From NCBI GenBank assembly GCA_027005735.1, contig JALTLF010000188.1, positions 1 through 42,500 on the forward strand: DNA of 42,500 nucleotides, in the 5' to 3' direction. This DNA is from Chromatiales bacterium (GTDB lineage Bacteria; Pseudomonadota; Gammaproteobacteria; CAMYNG01). The translations under genes and the position numbers were made by a program. Under the pieces are notes generated by a model, which searched no databases, was not told where the DNA came from, and saw nothing but the letters and a program-made list of their open reading frames with translations. Below are positions 1 to 8,686 of the stretch, piece by piece (within the stretch, counting starts at the first letter, position 1; each line of letters opens with the position of its first letter).

Positions 1-1324
1 GGGGCAGGGTGCCCTCTCCCATGGGATTCGCCACCACCGACCAGAACCCGTGGGCCTCGCGCACCAGGTGGTTGAGGTTGTGCGCCAGGTGGAAGGCAAA
101 GGCCAGCGGCAGGTTGATGAAGGCCAGTGCGGCGAAGATCCGCCAGTATTCCGTAGCCGGCCTCGCCACGCGGCGTACCAGCCAGATGGTACCCGCGTAG
201 AGCATGACAATGAGCAGGATGCTGGCGAACATGCCGATGCTGAAGCTGGCCAGCAGGCGGCCGGAATCCCCGATGGCCATGGCCAGGCGGCTCATGAGGC
301 CCTCCCAGTAGGGCATCATGGTGAAACCATGAAACAGGGTCAGGGCCAGCAGACCGAGGGCGAACCAGGCCTCGTCGCGATGGGGCCGTGCGGCGGAGAC
401 GATTTCGCTGCCCACCCGTCGCAGGCGCCAGGCCACATTGTCGTGGGGACAACTCTGCGCGCAGGCACCGCAGGAGGTGCAGTAGGTACTCTGCTTCAGG
501 CTGCCCATGACGAGGTGCGTGGGGCAGGGTTCGATATCCTCGGTCCCGTGGTAACAGTCCAGGGTCTTGCACTGATCGCAGGTGGCCTGCTCGATGGGCC
601 GCAGGGCCAGGGGCGACATGCCGGCATAGGCCCCGAGGGTCCGCCCCACGGGGCAAAAGTAGCGGCAAAAGGCCTTGCGTTCATACACCGCCAGGGAAAC
701 GGTGGCCAGCACCACCATCAGCAGGGCGAGCAGCGCGGTGGCATAGGGGCTGACGGTGACGCCGACGCCAAGTTCAAGCCAGGTGAGACCGATGAACATC
801 CACAGGGCCGGCCAGATGTTGCGAAACGCGCGCGGCACGCGCAGATTGAGGCTGGCGGTCCTGCTGCCGCGGCGCCACAGGCGACGACGCACCAGCCAGC
901 CGGCCAGGCTGTCCCAGGGACAGACCGCGCACCACACCGTGCCGACGAAAAACACGCTGATCACCACCGCCGACCACCAGATGGTCCAGGTCAGCACGGT
1001 GGCGAGGTTGCGCTCCGGTACCGGGGTACCGAACAGGCCGGCGGCAATGACGAGCAGAAACACGGCCGCCATGGCGATCCGCAGGGAAACCAGCACCCAG
1101 CGGTGATGCAGCAGCCAGGCGAATACGCCCCGGTGGAGGGGCAGGCTGATCTCGCCACCGCTTCCTGCCTGCCCTGTCAACACCGGGCGCAGGCTCAGGG
1201 CCAGCATCCCGGTCATCAGCACCAGCACGGCCAGCACCCACTCCACCGGCAGGCCGGGGTGGACCATGCCCCCGTCGGGCACGTACACCAGCCGTGTCAG
1301 GACAGCAGTCAGGGAATCAGGCAC
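1..1324 (-). CDS. NosR/CcoG-like membrane polyferredoxin (4Fe-4S), 3'-truncated by window edge
   Basis: Open minus-strand frame running off the left edge, so not in the ORF track. A GTG start overlaps the TGA of the upstream gene. Translation has multiple TM segments and the motifs CAVCPWD, ERKAFCRYFCPVGR, CDQCKTLDC and CTSCGACAQSCPHDN. Confidence 0.75.
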   Translation of the reverse strand, partial: MPDSLTAVLTRLVYVPDGGMVHPGLPVEWVLAVLVLMTGMLALSLRPVLTGQAGSGGEISLPLHRGVFAWLLHHRWVLVSLRIAMAAVFLLVIAAGLFGTPVPERNLATVLTWTIWWSAVVISVFFVGTVWCAVCPWDSLAGWLVRRRLWRRGSRTASLNLRVPRAFRNIWPALWMFIGLTWLELGVGVTVSPYATALLALLMVVLATVSLAVYERKAFCRYFCPVGRTLGAYAGMSPLALRPIEQATCDQCKTLDCYHGTEDIEPCPTHLVMGSLKQSTYCTSCGACAQSCPHDNVAWRLRRVGSEIVSAARPHRDEAWFALGLLALTLFHGFTMMPYWEGLMSRLAMAIGDSGRLLASFSIGMFASILLIVMLYAGTIWLVRRVARPATEYWRIFAALAFINLPLAFAFHLAHNLNHLVREAHGFWSVVANPMGEGTLP

Positions 1325-1925
1325 CGGCGGTATCCTGGTGGTGGCGCTGGGCCTGCAGGCGTTGCAACCTGCGGCGTTGCAGGATGTTGACACCCACCAG
1401 GACAAGGGTGATGACGATCACCGCCGCGCCAATGGGTCCCACCGGCAGCGGCTTGCCGATGGTGATGGGGAAGTCGATGACATAGGGCTCGCCGTCGGAT
1501 TCGAACTCGGCACTGATGATATAGTCCCCTTCCTTGCTGAAGACGAAGCCCTGGCGGTAGATGCCATCGTCGATCTCCTGCACGCCGAGCACCTCCGGCT
1601 TACCGTCACTTAACCAGCCATCGTCACGCACCTTGAAGGTCACCTTGCCGACAAAGGGCGTACCGTCCTCGATGCGGCTGGCATAGAGATTCACGCGGCC
1701 GGGCTTGTTGGGCTCCGGGAAGGCGGGGAAGGCCATGAAGTTGACGAAGTACTTTCCGATCTGTGTTTCGATCTGCATTGCCGGTGGTGTGTTGGAGTCG
1801 TCACCGAGACTGTAGGAAGGGCGTCCGAGTACGTGGTGGGCCCATACGCTGACGGGCAACAGGGAGAAAAGAAAAACCATCAGCCACAAGGGACGTAACG
1901 CTCTGTTTCGCATCATCATCGTCAT
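1317..1925 (-). CDS. Exported, membrane-anchored protein (FixH/YtkA-like, tentative)
   Basis: N-terminal signal peptide (LWLMVFLFSLLPVSVWAHH), beta-rich middle, C-terminal TM helix (GPIGAAVIVITLVLVGVNILQRRR). Start chosen inside the 294-aa ORF. Confidence 0.55.
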   Translation of the reverse strand: MTMMMRNRALRPLWLMVFLFSLLPVSVWAHHVLGRPSYSLGDDSNTPPAMQIETQIGKYFVNFMAFPAFPEPNKPGRVNLYASRIEDGTPFVGKVTFKVRDDGWLSDGKPEVLGVQEIDDGIYRQGFVFSKEGDYIISAEFESDGEPYVIDFPITIGKPLPVGPIGAAVIVITLVLVGVNILQRRRLQRLQAQRHHQDTAGA

Positions 1926-1971
1926 GTCAAAGGCGTAGTATATGAGTGATCCAGAATGGCCTGTCATTACC

Positions 1972-2607
1972 TCAGCGCAGCTCGATTTTACGCCGCACGC
2001 CGATGCCGTGGTGGGCCACCGTGCCCTGGCTGCGATCGACGATACGGATCGGCAGGCTGGGTTCGGGACAGACCTCGACACACAGGCCACAACCCACGCA
2101 GCCCTTCTGCACCACCGGCCGGTAGAAGTTGCCGAACTCGAAGTCGATGGCCGAGGAACCCAGGGGACAGATCCCCACGCAAGCACCGCACACACCGGCA
2201 TCCACCCACGGATAACAGGCGACCCGATCGATCTGCGCCGTCCCCATATCCACCTCGCGGATGGGTGTCTCGGTCAGGGCCTCCGTGGGGCAGACCTCCA
2301 TGCACAGGCCGCACAGGATACAGGCCCGGTCTTCCGGGTTGATGTAGGGCGTGTTGACGCCGCCGGCGCCATCGTTGCGATGAAATTTCACCGCCTTCAC
2401 GGGACAGATCTCGCCGCACAGGCCACAGCCGATGCACGCCCCCCGGAAGGCGTCGGGATCCGGCAGGGAGCCGGGCAGGGGCACGCGGCGATGGGGATCC
2501 GCCTTTACCTCCGGCGCCAGCAGGCGCGCCAGTCCGAAGGGCAGCGCGGAGAAACCCGCCACGCCGGCAAAGAAGGCCAGCTTCTGCATGAAGGTGCGCC
2601 GTTTCAT
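1972..2607 (-). CDS. NapG/NapF-like ferredoxin-type protein
   Basis: TAT-like N-terminus (MKRRTFMQKLAFFAG) and several 4Fe-4S motifs (CIGCGLCGEICPVKA, CILCGLCMEVCP, CGACVGICP, CVGCGLCVEVCP). Confidence 0.8.
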   Translation of the reverse strand: MKRRTFMQKLAFFAGVAGFSALPFGLARLLAPEVKADPHRRVPLPGSLPDPDAFRGACIGCGLCGEICPVKAVKFHRNDGAGGVNTPYINPEDRACILCGLCMEVCPTEALTETPIREVDMGTAQIDRVACYPWVDAGVCGACVGICPLGSSAIDFEFGNFYRPVVQKGCVGCGLCVEVCPEPSLPIRIVDRSQGTVAHHGIGVRRKIELR

Positions 2608-3614
2608 GCCGCCTCGCCTGGATCGCTGTGGGCATCCGCCTGCCTGTTTTCCTGCCGCCGGCGGTATTCATGGCCGAGATGCCCCGGCCCCTGGAAGGGC
2701 TGGTCCTTGAAAGCGACCCTGAAGGTAAGTGCATCGGTGGGGCACACGGCAATACAGGCGGTGCAGTTGTTGCATTCCTGGCCAAAGCCGTCACGCAGGG
2801 GATCGAGACCGAACTGGCAGACCACATTACACTTGGCGCAGTCGTTGCACTGGCCCACCTTGCGCTGGATACGCAGGAGGCGGAAGCGGCCGAGCAGGGA
2901 GTACAGCGCCCCGCCCGGACAGACGTAACGGCAAAAGCCACGCCGCGTGACCATCAGATCGAAGGCCAGGGTCAGTATGAAAAACACAATACCGGCACCG
3001 AAGCCCCCCACGGCGATGGCATAATAGATCTCGCGACCAATGATCGCCGGCGGATAGACGGCGGCAAAGACCATGGTACCGCTGATGGCCGCGATGATGG
3101 TTCCCGCGGCCAGCACCAGGTACTTGAGCCGGCGATCCAGCTTGCGCCGACTCACCGGCAAGCCGGCCTTGCGCAACCAGGCGGCGAGGTTGTCGTGCAA
3201 CTCGTAGATGAGCGTCGCCGGGCAGATCCAGCCGCAGTACACGCGTCCCAGCACGAGCGTCACGGCGATGGGAATGAGCGCCGTGAGCAGGAAGGGCCAG
3301 TAGATGGTCAGGCCGGCGGCGGACTGACCCACCACCGCCAGCGGATCGCTGAGCTTGAGGCCGAACAGGGTCCCGGACCAGGTGGTGCCCTTGAGCGCAT
3401 TCAGATCGGTCACCGGATCGCTGACGAAGGGTGCCGTCAGGCGCTCCATGGCATCATAGATGGCCTTTTCATCCGGCGCGAGCAGGTCGTAGGCATGTGC
3501 CGCTTCATAGGTCTGGTAGAGATGCAGAAAGGGCAACAGGATGAGCATCAGGAAGACGATGCTCAGTGAAACCCACCGCAGCTTGTTGATGTGGCGTTGC
3601 CAGGTACGGCGCAT
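2604..3614 (-). CDS. napH: NapH-like quinol-dehydrogenase membrane ferredoxin
   Basis: Multi-TM protein with GWICPATLIYEL and FCRYVCPGGALYSLLG plus two C-terminal 4Fe-4S motifs (CNDCAKCNVVC, CNNCTACIAVCPTDAL). Confidence 0.8.
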   Translation of the reverse strand: MRRTWQRHINKLRWVSLSIVFLMLILLPFLHLYQTYEAAHAYDLLAPDEKAIYDAMERLTAPFVSDPVTDLNALKGTTWSGTLFGLKLSDPLAVVGQSAAGLTIYWPFLLTALIPIAVTLVLGRVYCGWICPATLIYELHDNLAAWLRKAGLPVSRRKLDRRLKYLVLAAGTIIAAISGTMVFAAVYPPAIIGREIYYAIAVGGFGAGIVFFILTLAFDLMVTRRGFCRYVCPGGALYSLLGRFRLLRIQRKVGQCNDCAKCNVVCQFGLDPLRDGFGQECNNCTACIAVCPTDALTFRVAFKDQPFQGPGHLGHEYRRRQENRQADAHSDPGEAA

Positions 3615-3617
3615 GTG

Positions 3618-4199
3618 TCAGACAACCTTGCGTTGGTGATCGGGGATGATGCGGATGGCCTGCGGGATCTGGATGCAGGAACGCTCGCACAGACCACAAC
3701 CGACACAGGCATCGAGCACGTGGGGCTGCTCGAGCCTGCCCACACGGATGGCGACGTCCTGCAGCGGGCAGGCGCGATAACAGACACCGCAGGTCTTTCC
3801 CTGCCAGGACAGGCAGATGGTTCGGTCCACCCGCGCGCGGCCCATGCGTACATTCTGCATGATGGCCTCGGCCTCGCGTTCGATTGGCTGCAGGGCGCCC
3901 GTGGGACAGGCCTCGCCACACTTCATGCACAGGATACAGGCCTGCTCTCTCGGCACGATATAGGGCGTATCCAGCGAGGCGAGGCCGTTTTCGAACCGGA
4001 AAAACTTGATTGCCCGGTTGGGGCACACCTCGCCACACTTGCCGCAACGAATGCAGCGACTAAGGTAGTCGTCTTCCGGCAGGGCGCCGGGCGGCCGCAG
4101 AAAACGCACCGATACCCGCGGCGTCGCCCGGGCATGTAAGGGCGCCGCGGCCCCCACCGCACCGGCAATCAGCGTGTAGAGAAAATTCCGGCGCTGCAT
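3618..4199 (-). CDS. napG: NapG-like periplasmic ferredoxin
   Basis: TAT-like signal MQRRNFLYTLIAGAVGAAAPLHARA and four Cys motifs (CIRCGKCGEVCP, CILCMKCGEACP, CGVCYRACP, CVGCGLCERSC). Confidence 0.75.
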   Translation of the reverse strand: MQRRNFLYTLIAGAVGAAAPLHARATPRVSVRFLRPPGALPEDDYLSRCIRCGKCGEVCPNRAIKFFRFENGLASLDTPYIVPREQACILCMKCGEACPTGALQPIEREAEAIMQNVRMGRARVDRTICLSWQGKTCGVCYRACPLQDVAIRVGRLEQPHVLDACVGCGLCERSCIQIPQAIRIIPDHQRKVV

Positions 4200-4283
4200 G
4201 AGCTCACCCCGTGTGCGCGATCCATCGGCACGAAGCGGCGCCCTGCCGGCGGCCTTGCGCCACTTCGTGCCATGCCTTCATTA

Positions 4284-6983
4284 TCAGACTTTCTCGATAC
4301 GCGCGGCCAGCTTCTTGAAGTCCACCTGACCGGATACCAGATCCCACACGCGGCTCGAGGTGCTGTTGACCAGCCAGCGGTTCTTCTTCGGATCCGCCGA
4401 GTCGGCCACCGACAGGTTCCATGGGCTGAACATGTAGCCACGCGGAACCACGTTGCGCGCCGGCTTGACCAGGCTGTTGGTGCCCACCTGCGCCCTGGCC
4501 TCGAAGGAACCGCGCCGTGTCACCAGGCGCACCTTGTCGCCGTCCTTTATACCGAGGTCTTTGGCGTCTTCCGGGTGGATCTCCACGTACATCTCCGGCA
4601 CCAGCCGCCGCGTGGTGGGACTGCGGTTGGACTTGGCGGTATGGAAGTGCTCGTAGACCACGCCCAGGCCGAGCCAGTAGGGGTAACTGTCCTTGGGCAC
4701 CTCGTTCCAGGGCTTGCCGCGATGCGCCTCGTCGGGCAGATCCGGCGTCAGACCCATGTCCCGCGCCTGCTTGAGCAGGGGAATATTGTCGATGGTATAG
4801 ACACCCTCGCGGTGACCGAATTCCATCAGCTTGCGGGTGATCTCTTCGCGCCGGGAATAATCCTGCTGAACAAACTTCATGTGCACCTTGCCGTCCCGGG
4901 TGCGGAAATAACCGTAGGGGCGGTTCTCCCACCGGCCTTCCTGCATCATGTACCGTCGCTTGGTACCGCCCTTTTTGGCGATCTCATAGGTCGGCGCAGG
5001 CCACTGGATACCCCGGAGATCACGCAGCTGCTGATAGAGTGGCTTGCCATCCAGTTTTTCCACCTCCAGCATGCCCGTGAGATCGGTATCCGTGCCCGCC
5101 GAGGCCTCGACCACGGCGCGGAAGATCTCCTCGGCATCGTAGAAACCGTCCTCCTTGCGCTTCCATGGGAAGATGCGCTCGGCATCTAGCCCCAGCAGCT
5201 TCGCAATGGCGCGTCCCTTGTCGATGACCATGTCGAGGTCCGGGCGGCAACCGGGAGGCGGCTCGGCAGCCTTCTCCACGCGGTTGATGCGGCGCTCGGA
5301 GCTGATATAGACGCCATCCACTTCTCCCCAGGTGGCTGCCGGGAAGATAACGTCGGCATAGAGGTTGTTCGGCGCATGGCGATAGATCTCCTGCACCACG
5401 TTGAAGGTCTTCATCAGGGCCGGCCGCACCAGATTATCCTGATCAGGCAGGTCGATGTGGGTGGCATAGACGAAGAAGAAGGCCTTGACATCGTCCTTCA
5501 AGGCCCGCTCCATCATGCCAATCGCCATGCCCGGATTCTTGGAGTTCATGGCCTTGACCAGGTTGGCTTCGGGCACGTTCCACTGCTTCGCCATCCACTT
5601 GCGATGCTTTGCGTTCTTCAGCGGCATGTTGAAGGGCAGGCGTCCGGTGAGGCCGCCGGTGAAACGCTCACCCATGGCATTTGGCTGGCCGGTCATGGAG
5701 AAGGGCCCGCAACCCGGCTTGGCGAGGTTGCCGGTGAGGGTCAGCAGGTTGATGATGGCAATGACGTTGTTCTGCCCATGGATGTGCTGGTTGTATCCGA
5801 TGCCCCACATGATGATGACGCCGCCATAACCCTTGCCCTCGTGCTTGCCCTTGCTGCGTGCCAGGCGCTTGCGCGTGGCGTCGGCAAACATGCCGGCCAC
5901 CCGGCGGATCAGCTCGGGCGAGACATCATGGTTGGGCCCGCCCATGCGGTCCTGCACCTGCTCGGGGCTATAGTCCCGGAGAACACCCTCGGTATATTCC
6001 TTCCAGCCGGTGGTGTGGGCCTTGAGGAACTTCCAGTCGATGACGTCGGGGTGCTCCTTCAGCAGGACATGCGCAATACTGTTGAGGAAGCTGATGTCGC
6101 CGTTGAGGATCGGGACGTGCACCGAGTTGTCGGGATTGATGTCGGCGTAGCCCTTGGCGGTTCCGGTATAGCGGGGATCCACCACCACGGTGGGGATGTT
6201 GGCCTTGCGCTTGTAATCGGCGGCACGCCAGAAGATGATGGGGTGCGACTCGCGGGCATTGTGTCCGAAGTGCATGATCATGTCGCACAACTCGATGTCT
6301 TCATAGGCCAGGGGCGGCGTGTCCGAACCCAGGGTGGCGAAGTAACCCGTCACCGCCGAGGTCATGCACATGCGGGCATTGGCCTCGATGGTGTTGGAGC
6401 TCAACACGCCCTTCATGAACAGGTTCTCGAGGTACTGGCCTTCCATGGTGAGCTGGCCGGACCCGTACAGGCCGATGGAATTGCCGCCGTACTTTTTCGC
6501 CAGGTGGGCGATCTTGTGTGCCACCATTTCCTCGGCCTCTTCGTAAGGCACGCGCACGAAGTGTTCCTCGTCGAAGGAACCCTTGGTCTTGCTGACATAT
6601 TCCAGGTCGCCGTGGCCGGGCTTCTTCCATTCTTCCCACACGTCCTTGCGTACGTAGGGATCGCCCTCCATGCGGTCGACATAGATGGGCTCCGCGGCGG
6701 TCAGGCCCTTGATGCACTGCAGGCCATAGTTGGTGGGATGATCGCGGTCCGGGCGCATGGAGACGATCTTGCCGTTCTCCACCTGGATGATGGTGCCGCA
6801 GCCCACGCCGCAATACGGGCACTGGGCAATGGCGGTGGTGCGCTTGCCATGCGCTGGCGCCTCCGCGGGCGCGGCTTCCAGTTCGGGATTGGCGCCGACC
6901 ATGAGACTGGTGCCTGCCGCCGATCCGGTGATGAAGCTGCTGGTTTTCAGAAAATCCCTTCGGTTCATCTTGATGCGTTTCAT
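4284..6983 (-). CDS. napA: Periplasmic NapA-like molybdopterin oxidoreductase catalytic subunit
   Basis: 899 aa; TAT signal (MNRRDFLKTSSFITGSAAG), N-terminal 4Fe-4S motif CPYCGVGCGT...QCIKG, putative Mo-ligand Cys in NARMCMTSAVTGY, C-terminal molybdopterin dinucleotide-binding domain (EIHPEDAKDLGIKDGDKVRLVTRRG). Substrate not determined. Confidence 0.8.
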   Translation of the reverse strand: MKRIKMNRRDFLKTSSFITGSAAGTSLMVGANPELEAAPAEAPAHGKRTTAIAQCPYCGVGCGTIIQVENGKIVSMRPDRDHPTNYGLQCIKGLTAAEPIYVDRMEGDPYVRKDVWEEWKKPGHGDLEYVSKTKGSFDEEHFVRVPYEEAEEMVAHKIAHLAKKYGGNSIGLYGSGQLTMEGQYLENLFMKGVLSSNTIEANARMCMTSAVTGYFATLGSDTPPLAYEDIELCDMIMHFGHNARESHPIIFWRAADYKRKANIPTVVVDPRYTGTAKGYADINPDNSVHVPILNGDISFLNSIAHVLLKEHPDVIDWKFLKAHTTGWKEYTEGVLRDYSPEQVQDRMGGPNHDVSPELIRRVAGMFADATRKRLARSKGKHEGKGYGGVIIMWGIGYNQHIHGQNNVIAIINLLTLTGNLAKPGCGPFSMTGQPNAMGERFTGGLTGRLPFNMPLKNAKHRKWMAKQWNVPEANLVKAMNSKNPGMAIGMMERALKDDVKAFFFVYATHIDLPDQDNLVRPALMKTFNVVQEIYRHAPNNLYADVIFPAATWGEVDGVYISSERRINRVEKAAEPPPGCRPDLDMVIDKGRAIAKLLGLDAERIFPWKRKEDGFYDAEEIFRAVVEASAGTDTDLTGMLEVEKLDGKPLYQQLRDLRGIQWPAPTYEIAKKGGTKRRYMMQEGRWENRPYGYFRTRDGKVHMKFVQQDYSRREEITRKLMEFGHREGVYTIDNIPLLKQARDMGLTPDLPDEAHRGKPWNEVPKDSYPYWLGLGVVYEHFHTAKSNRSPTTRRLVPEMYVEIHPEDAKDLGIKDGDKVRLVTRRGSFEARAQVGTNSLVKPARNVVPRGYMFSPWNLSVADSADPKKNRWLVNSTSSRVWDLVSGQVDFKKLAARIEKV

Positions 6984-7004
6984 TTTGCTGTCTCCTGAAA
7001 ACGG

Positions 7005-7721
7005 TTAGTTCTTGCTCGGAACGGTACGCAGATAGGCAATGATGTCGTCGATTTCGCTCTCCGACAGGTTTGCCATGGCATCAGGACCGCTGAAACCCAG
7101 CATGCGCGTGTTGGAGCGTCCTTTCCTGATGGTCTCGCGAATGAAACCGTCGGTGGCCTTGGACAGGAAGCCCTCCTTGCCAATCGCGGTGCCCGTGCCC
7201 CCGGCCACATAGCCATCACCGTTCTCGCCGTGGCAGGTGGAACAGATCTGGTCGAACCAGAACTTGCCCAGACGGGGGTCGCCGTGGGATTCGGGCTCGG
7301 CGTCCACCTCGGCGGATCGATCCGGCAGCGTGGCATGGGAGCGCAGGAAGGCAACGATGGCCTCGATGTTCTTGCGGCCGAGGTGGGCGAAGGGCGGCAT
7401 GCCCGTGCCGGGCCGCCCGTCACGGATGGTCGCCAGCAGGAAACGGTCACTGGAGATGGACAGCAGCTCCGGGTTGGTCAGCGAGGGCGCAAAGCCGGGC
7501 TTGCCGATGCCGTCCGCCTGGTGGCAGAAAACGCAGTTCTGGTTGTAGAGGTCCTTGCCCTGCGCCGCAAGGGCCGGGTCGACCCTGGGGGGCGGCCCGG
7601 CGGGAACCGCGGCGGGCGCGGCCGCCTCTTTTTTGGGGGGTGCTTCGGATTCCTGCTGACAGGCACTGAGTATCAGTGCAAGGCCGGCAAGTAGTAACAG
7701 GGTAAACGCTGTTCTGGCCAC
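7005..7721 (-). CDS. Diheme c-type cytochrome lipoprotein
   Basis: Two CXXCH motifs (CVFCH, CSTCH), lipobox-like LALILSAC, two cytochrome c domains. Confidence 0.85.
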   Translation of the reverse strand: MARTAFTLLLLAGLALILSACQQESEAPPKKEAAAPAAVPAGPPPRVDPALAAQGKDLYNQNCVFCHQADGIGKPGFAPSLTNPELLSISSDRFLLATIRDGRPGTGMPPFAHLGRKNIEAIVAFLRSHATLPDRSAEVDAEPESHGDPRLGKFWFDQICSTCHGENGDGYVAGGTGTAIGKEGFLSKATDGFIRETIRKGRSNTRMLGFSGPDAMANLSESEIDDIIAYLRTVPSKN

Positions 7722-7791
7722 GATCTCCTCTCCTTATCCGCTGTGGGACCCATTGTTTTAGCCAAGCCTAGTACGTTTTCCGCGAATAAAA

Positions 7792-7805
7792 ATGATCCAT
7801 GTCAG
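7792..7805. promoter_or_regulatory. Possible FNR/Dnr-type binding site
   Basis: ATGATCCATGTCAG on +, CTGACATGGATCAT on -. Matches 7 of 10 informative positions of TTGATNNNNATCAA; about 70-84 bp upstream of the cytochrome c start codon in an AT-rich intergenic region. Confidence 0.3.
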
Positions 7806-7963
7806 TTTTGTGCCATTAAATAGTATTTTATAAGCATATTCTAAATATATATGCAACATACTGTTTTTATTGAGATTTATATCCACGTGCGGGGAAATGG
7901 GGCGCAGGGAGGTAGCGACGAACGGGCGCTGGACAGGGGCAGCTGGGGTGAGTTCCAGGGAAT

Positions 7964-8281
7964 TCAGGAGGACAGGCCGGCGCCCGCCCCGGCGGGACGC
8001 TCGCGAAACAGCTGCATCCCGACCCCCTCGTCAGAGGCATGCGCAACGCGGGCCCAACGCCGGTAGGTGCGCACGATACGCTCGTATTCCAGCGTGAAGA
8101 CCAGGGACACCACCTCGCCGGGACGCAACACCGGAGCGCGGGTGTGCAGGAAGACCCCGTCCGCGCTCAGGTTACTGGCATGACAGCGCAGGGGACTACC
8201 GCCCTCCCGGTAGAGGTAGGCCTTCACATGGGCGCCACGGCGGATGGTGTTGCGCCGCTCTGTCCAGTTGCGTTTCTTCAC
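7964..8281 (-). CDS. PilZ domain protein (putative c-di-GMP receptor)
   Basis: ERRNTIRRGAHVKAYLY followed by NLSADGVFLHT resembles the RxxxR...(D/N)xSxxG PilZ signature. Confidence 0.7.
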   Translation of the reverse strand: MKKRNWTERRNTIRRGAHVKAYLYREGGSPLRCHASNLSADGVFLHTRAPVLRPGEVVSLVFTLEYERIVRTYRRWARVAHASDEGVGMQLFRERPAGAGAGLSS

Positions 8282-8495
8282 GGCTGGCTTCTACTCATGA
8301 TGTCCATCTCCGGGCTGGCCGGTTCGTATCCTGCGTTTGTTTGAAGAGTTCCGAAAGTTTAGCGACAAAGGGGCGTAGCCGGAGGCACTCAGTTCACAAT
8401 TTGCCACTGTGTGATCTTTACGCTCGCCGCGAAGAACAAGGCCAGGATCAGGTTTTGCCAGATTCCGTTCATATCAACATGCGCGCCTCCCAGTA

Positions 8496-8511
8496 TGTGA
8501 TACGTCTCACA
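8496..8511. promoter_or_regulatory. CRP/Vfr-like palindrome
   Basis: TGTGATACGTCTCACA is a perfect TGTGA-N6-TCACA, about 175 bp upstream of the first cytochrome-island gene. Confidence 0.4.
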
Positions 8512-8686
8512 CCGGCTTTGCCGAGTTCGGCGGCAAGTCCAACACCGTACAGTGGTAGCATTGCGCGCCCGTTATGCAGTCATCGGACGTGCCGTGGTGT
8601 CTGGCACATGTGATGTAACGCTCAAAAACCAAAACAGGTTTCCATTGTACGGAACCATTGACCCGAGGTGAGTGTGGAGGCATTGC

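Noticed and set aside
50-1390. 446-aa plus-strand ORF
   Set aside because: Antisense to the NosR/CcoG-like polyferredoxin; low-complexity G/A/H/Q-rich translation typical of GC-rich antisense frames.
4284-6983. Selenocysteine formate dehydrogenase
   Set aside because: No in-frame UGA at the Mo-ligand position; the NARMCMTSAVTGY context is NapA/NasA-like and the neighbours are NapG/NapH-like.
5376-6998. 540-aa plus-strand ORF
   Set aside because: Fully antisense to the napA-like gene, whose translation has clear family motifs.
8340-8460. Possible c-di-GMP (GEMM) riboswitch near the PilZ gene
   Set aside because: GGCAAA on the minus strand and a CCGG segment are present, but the conserved GACGCAAAGCC core is missing.
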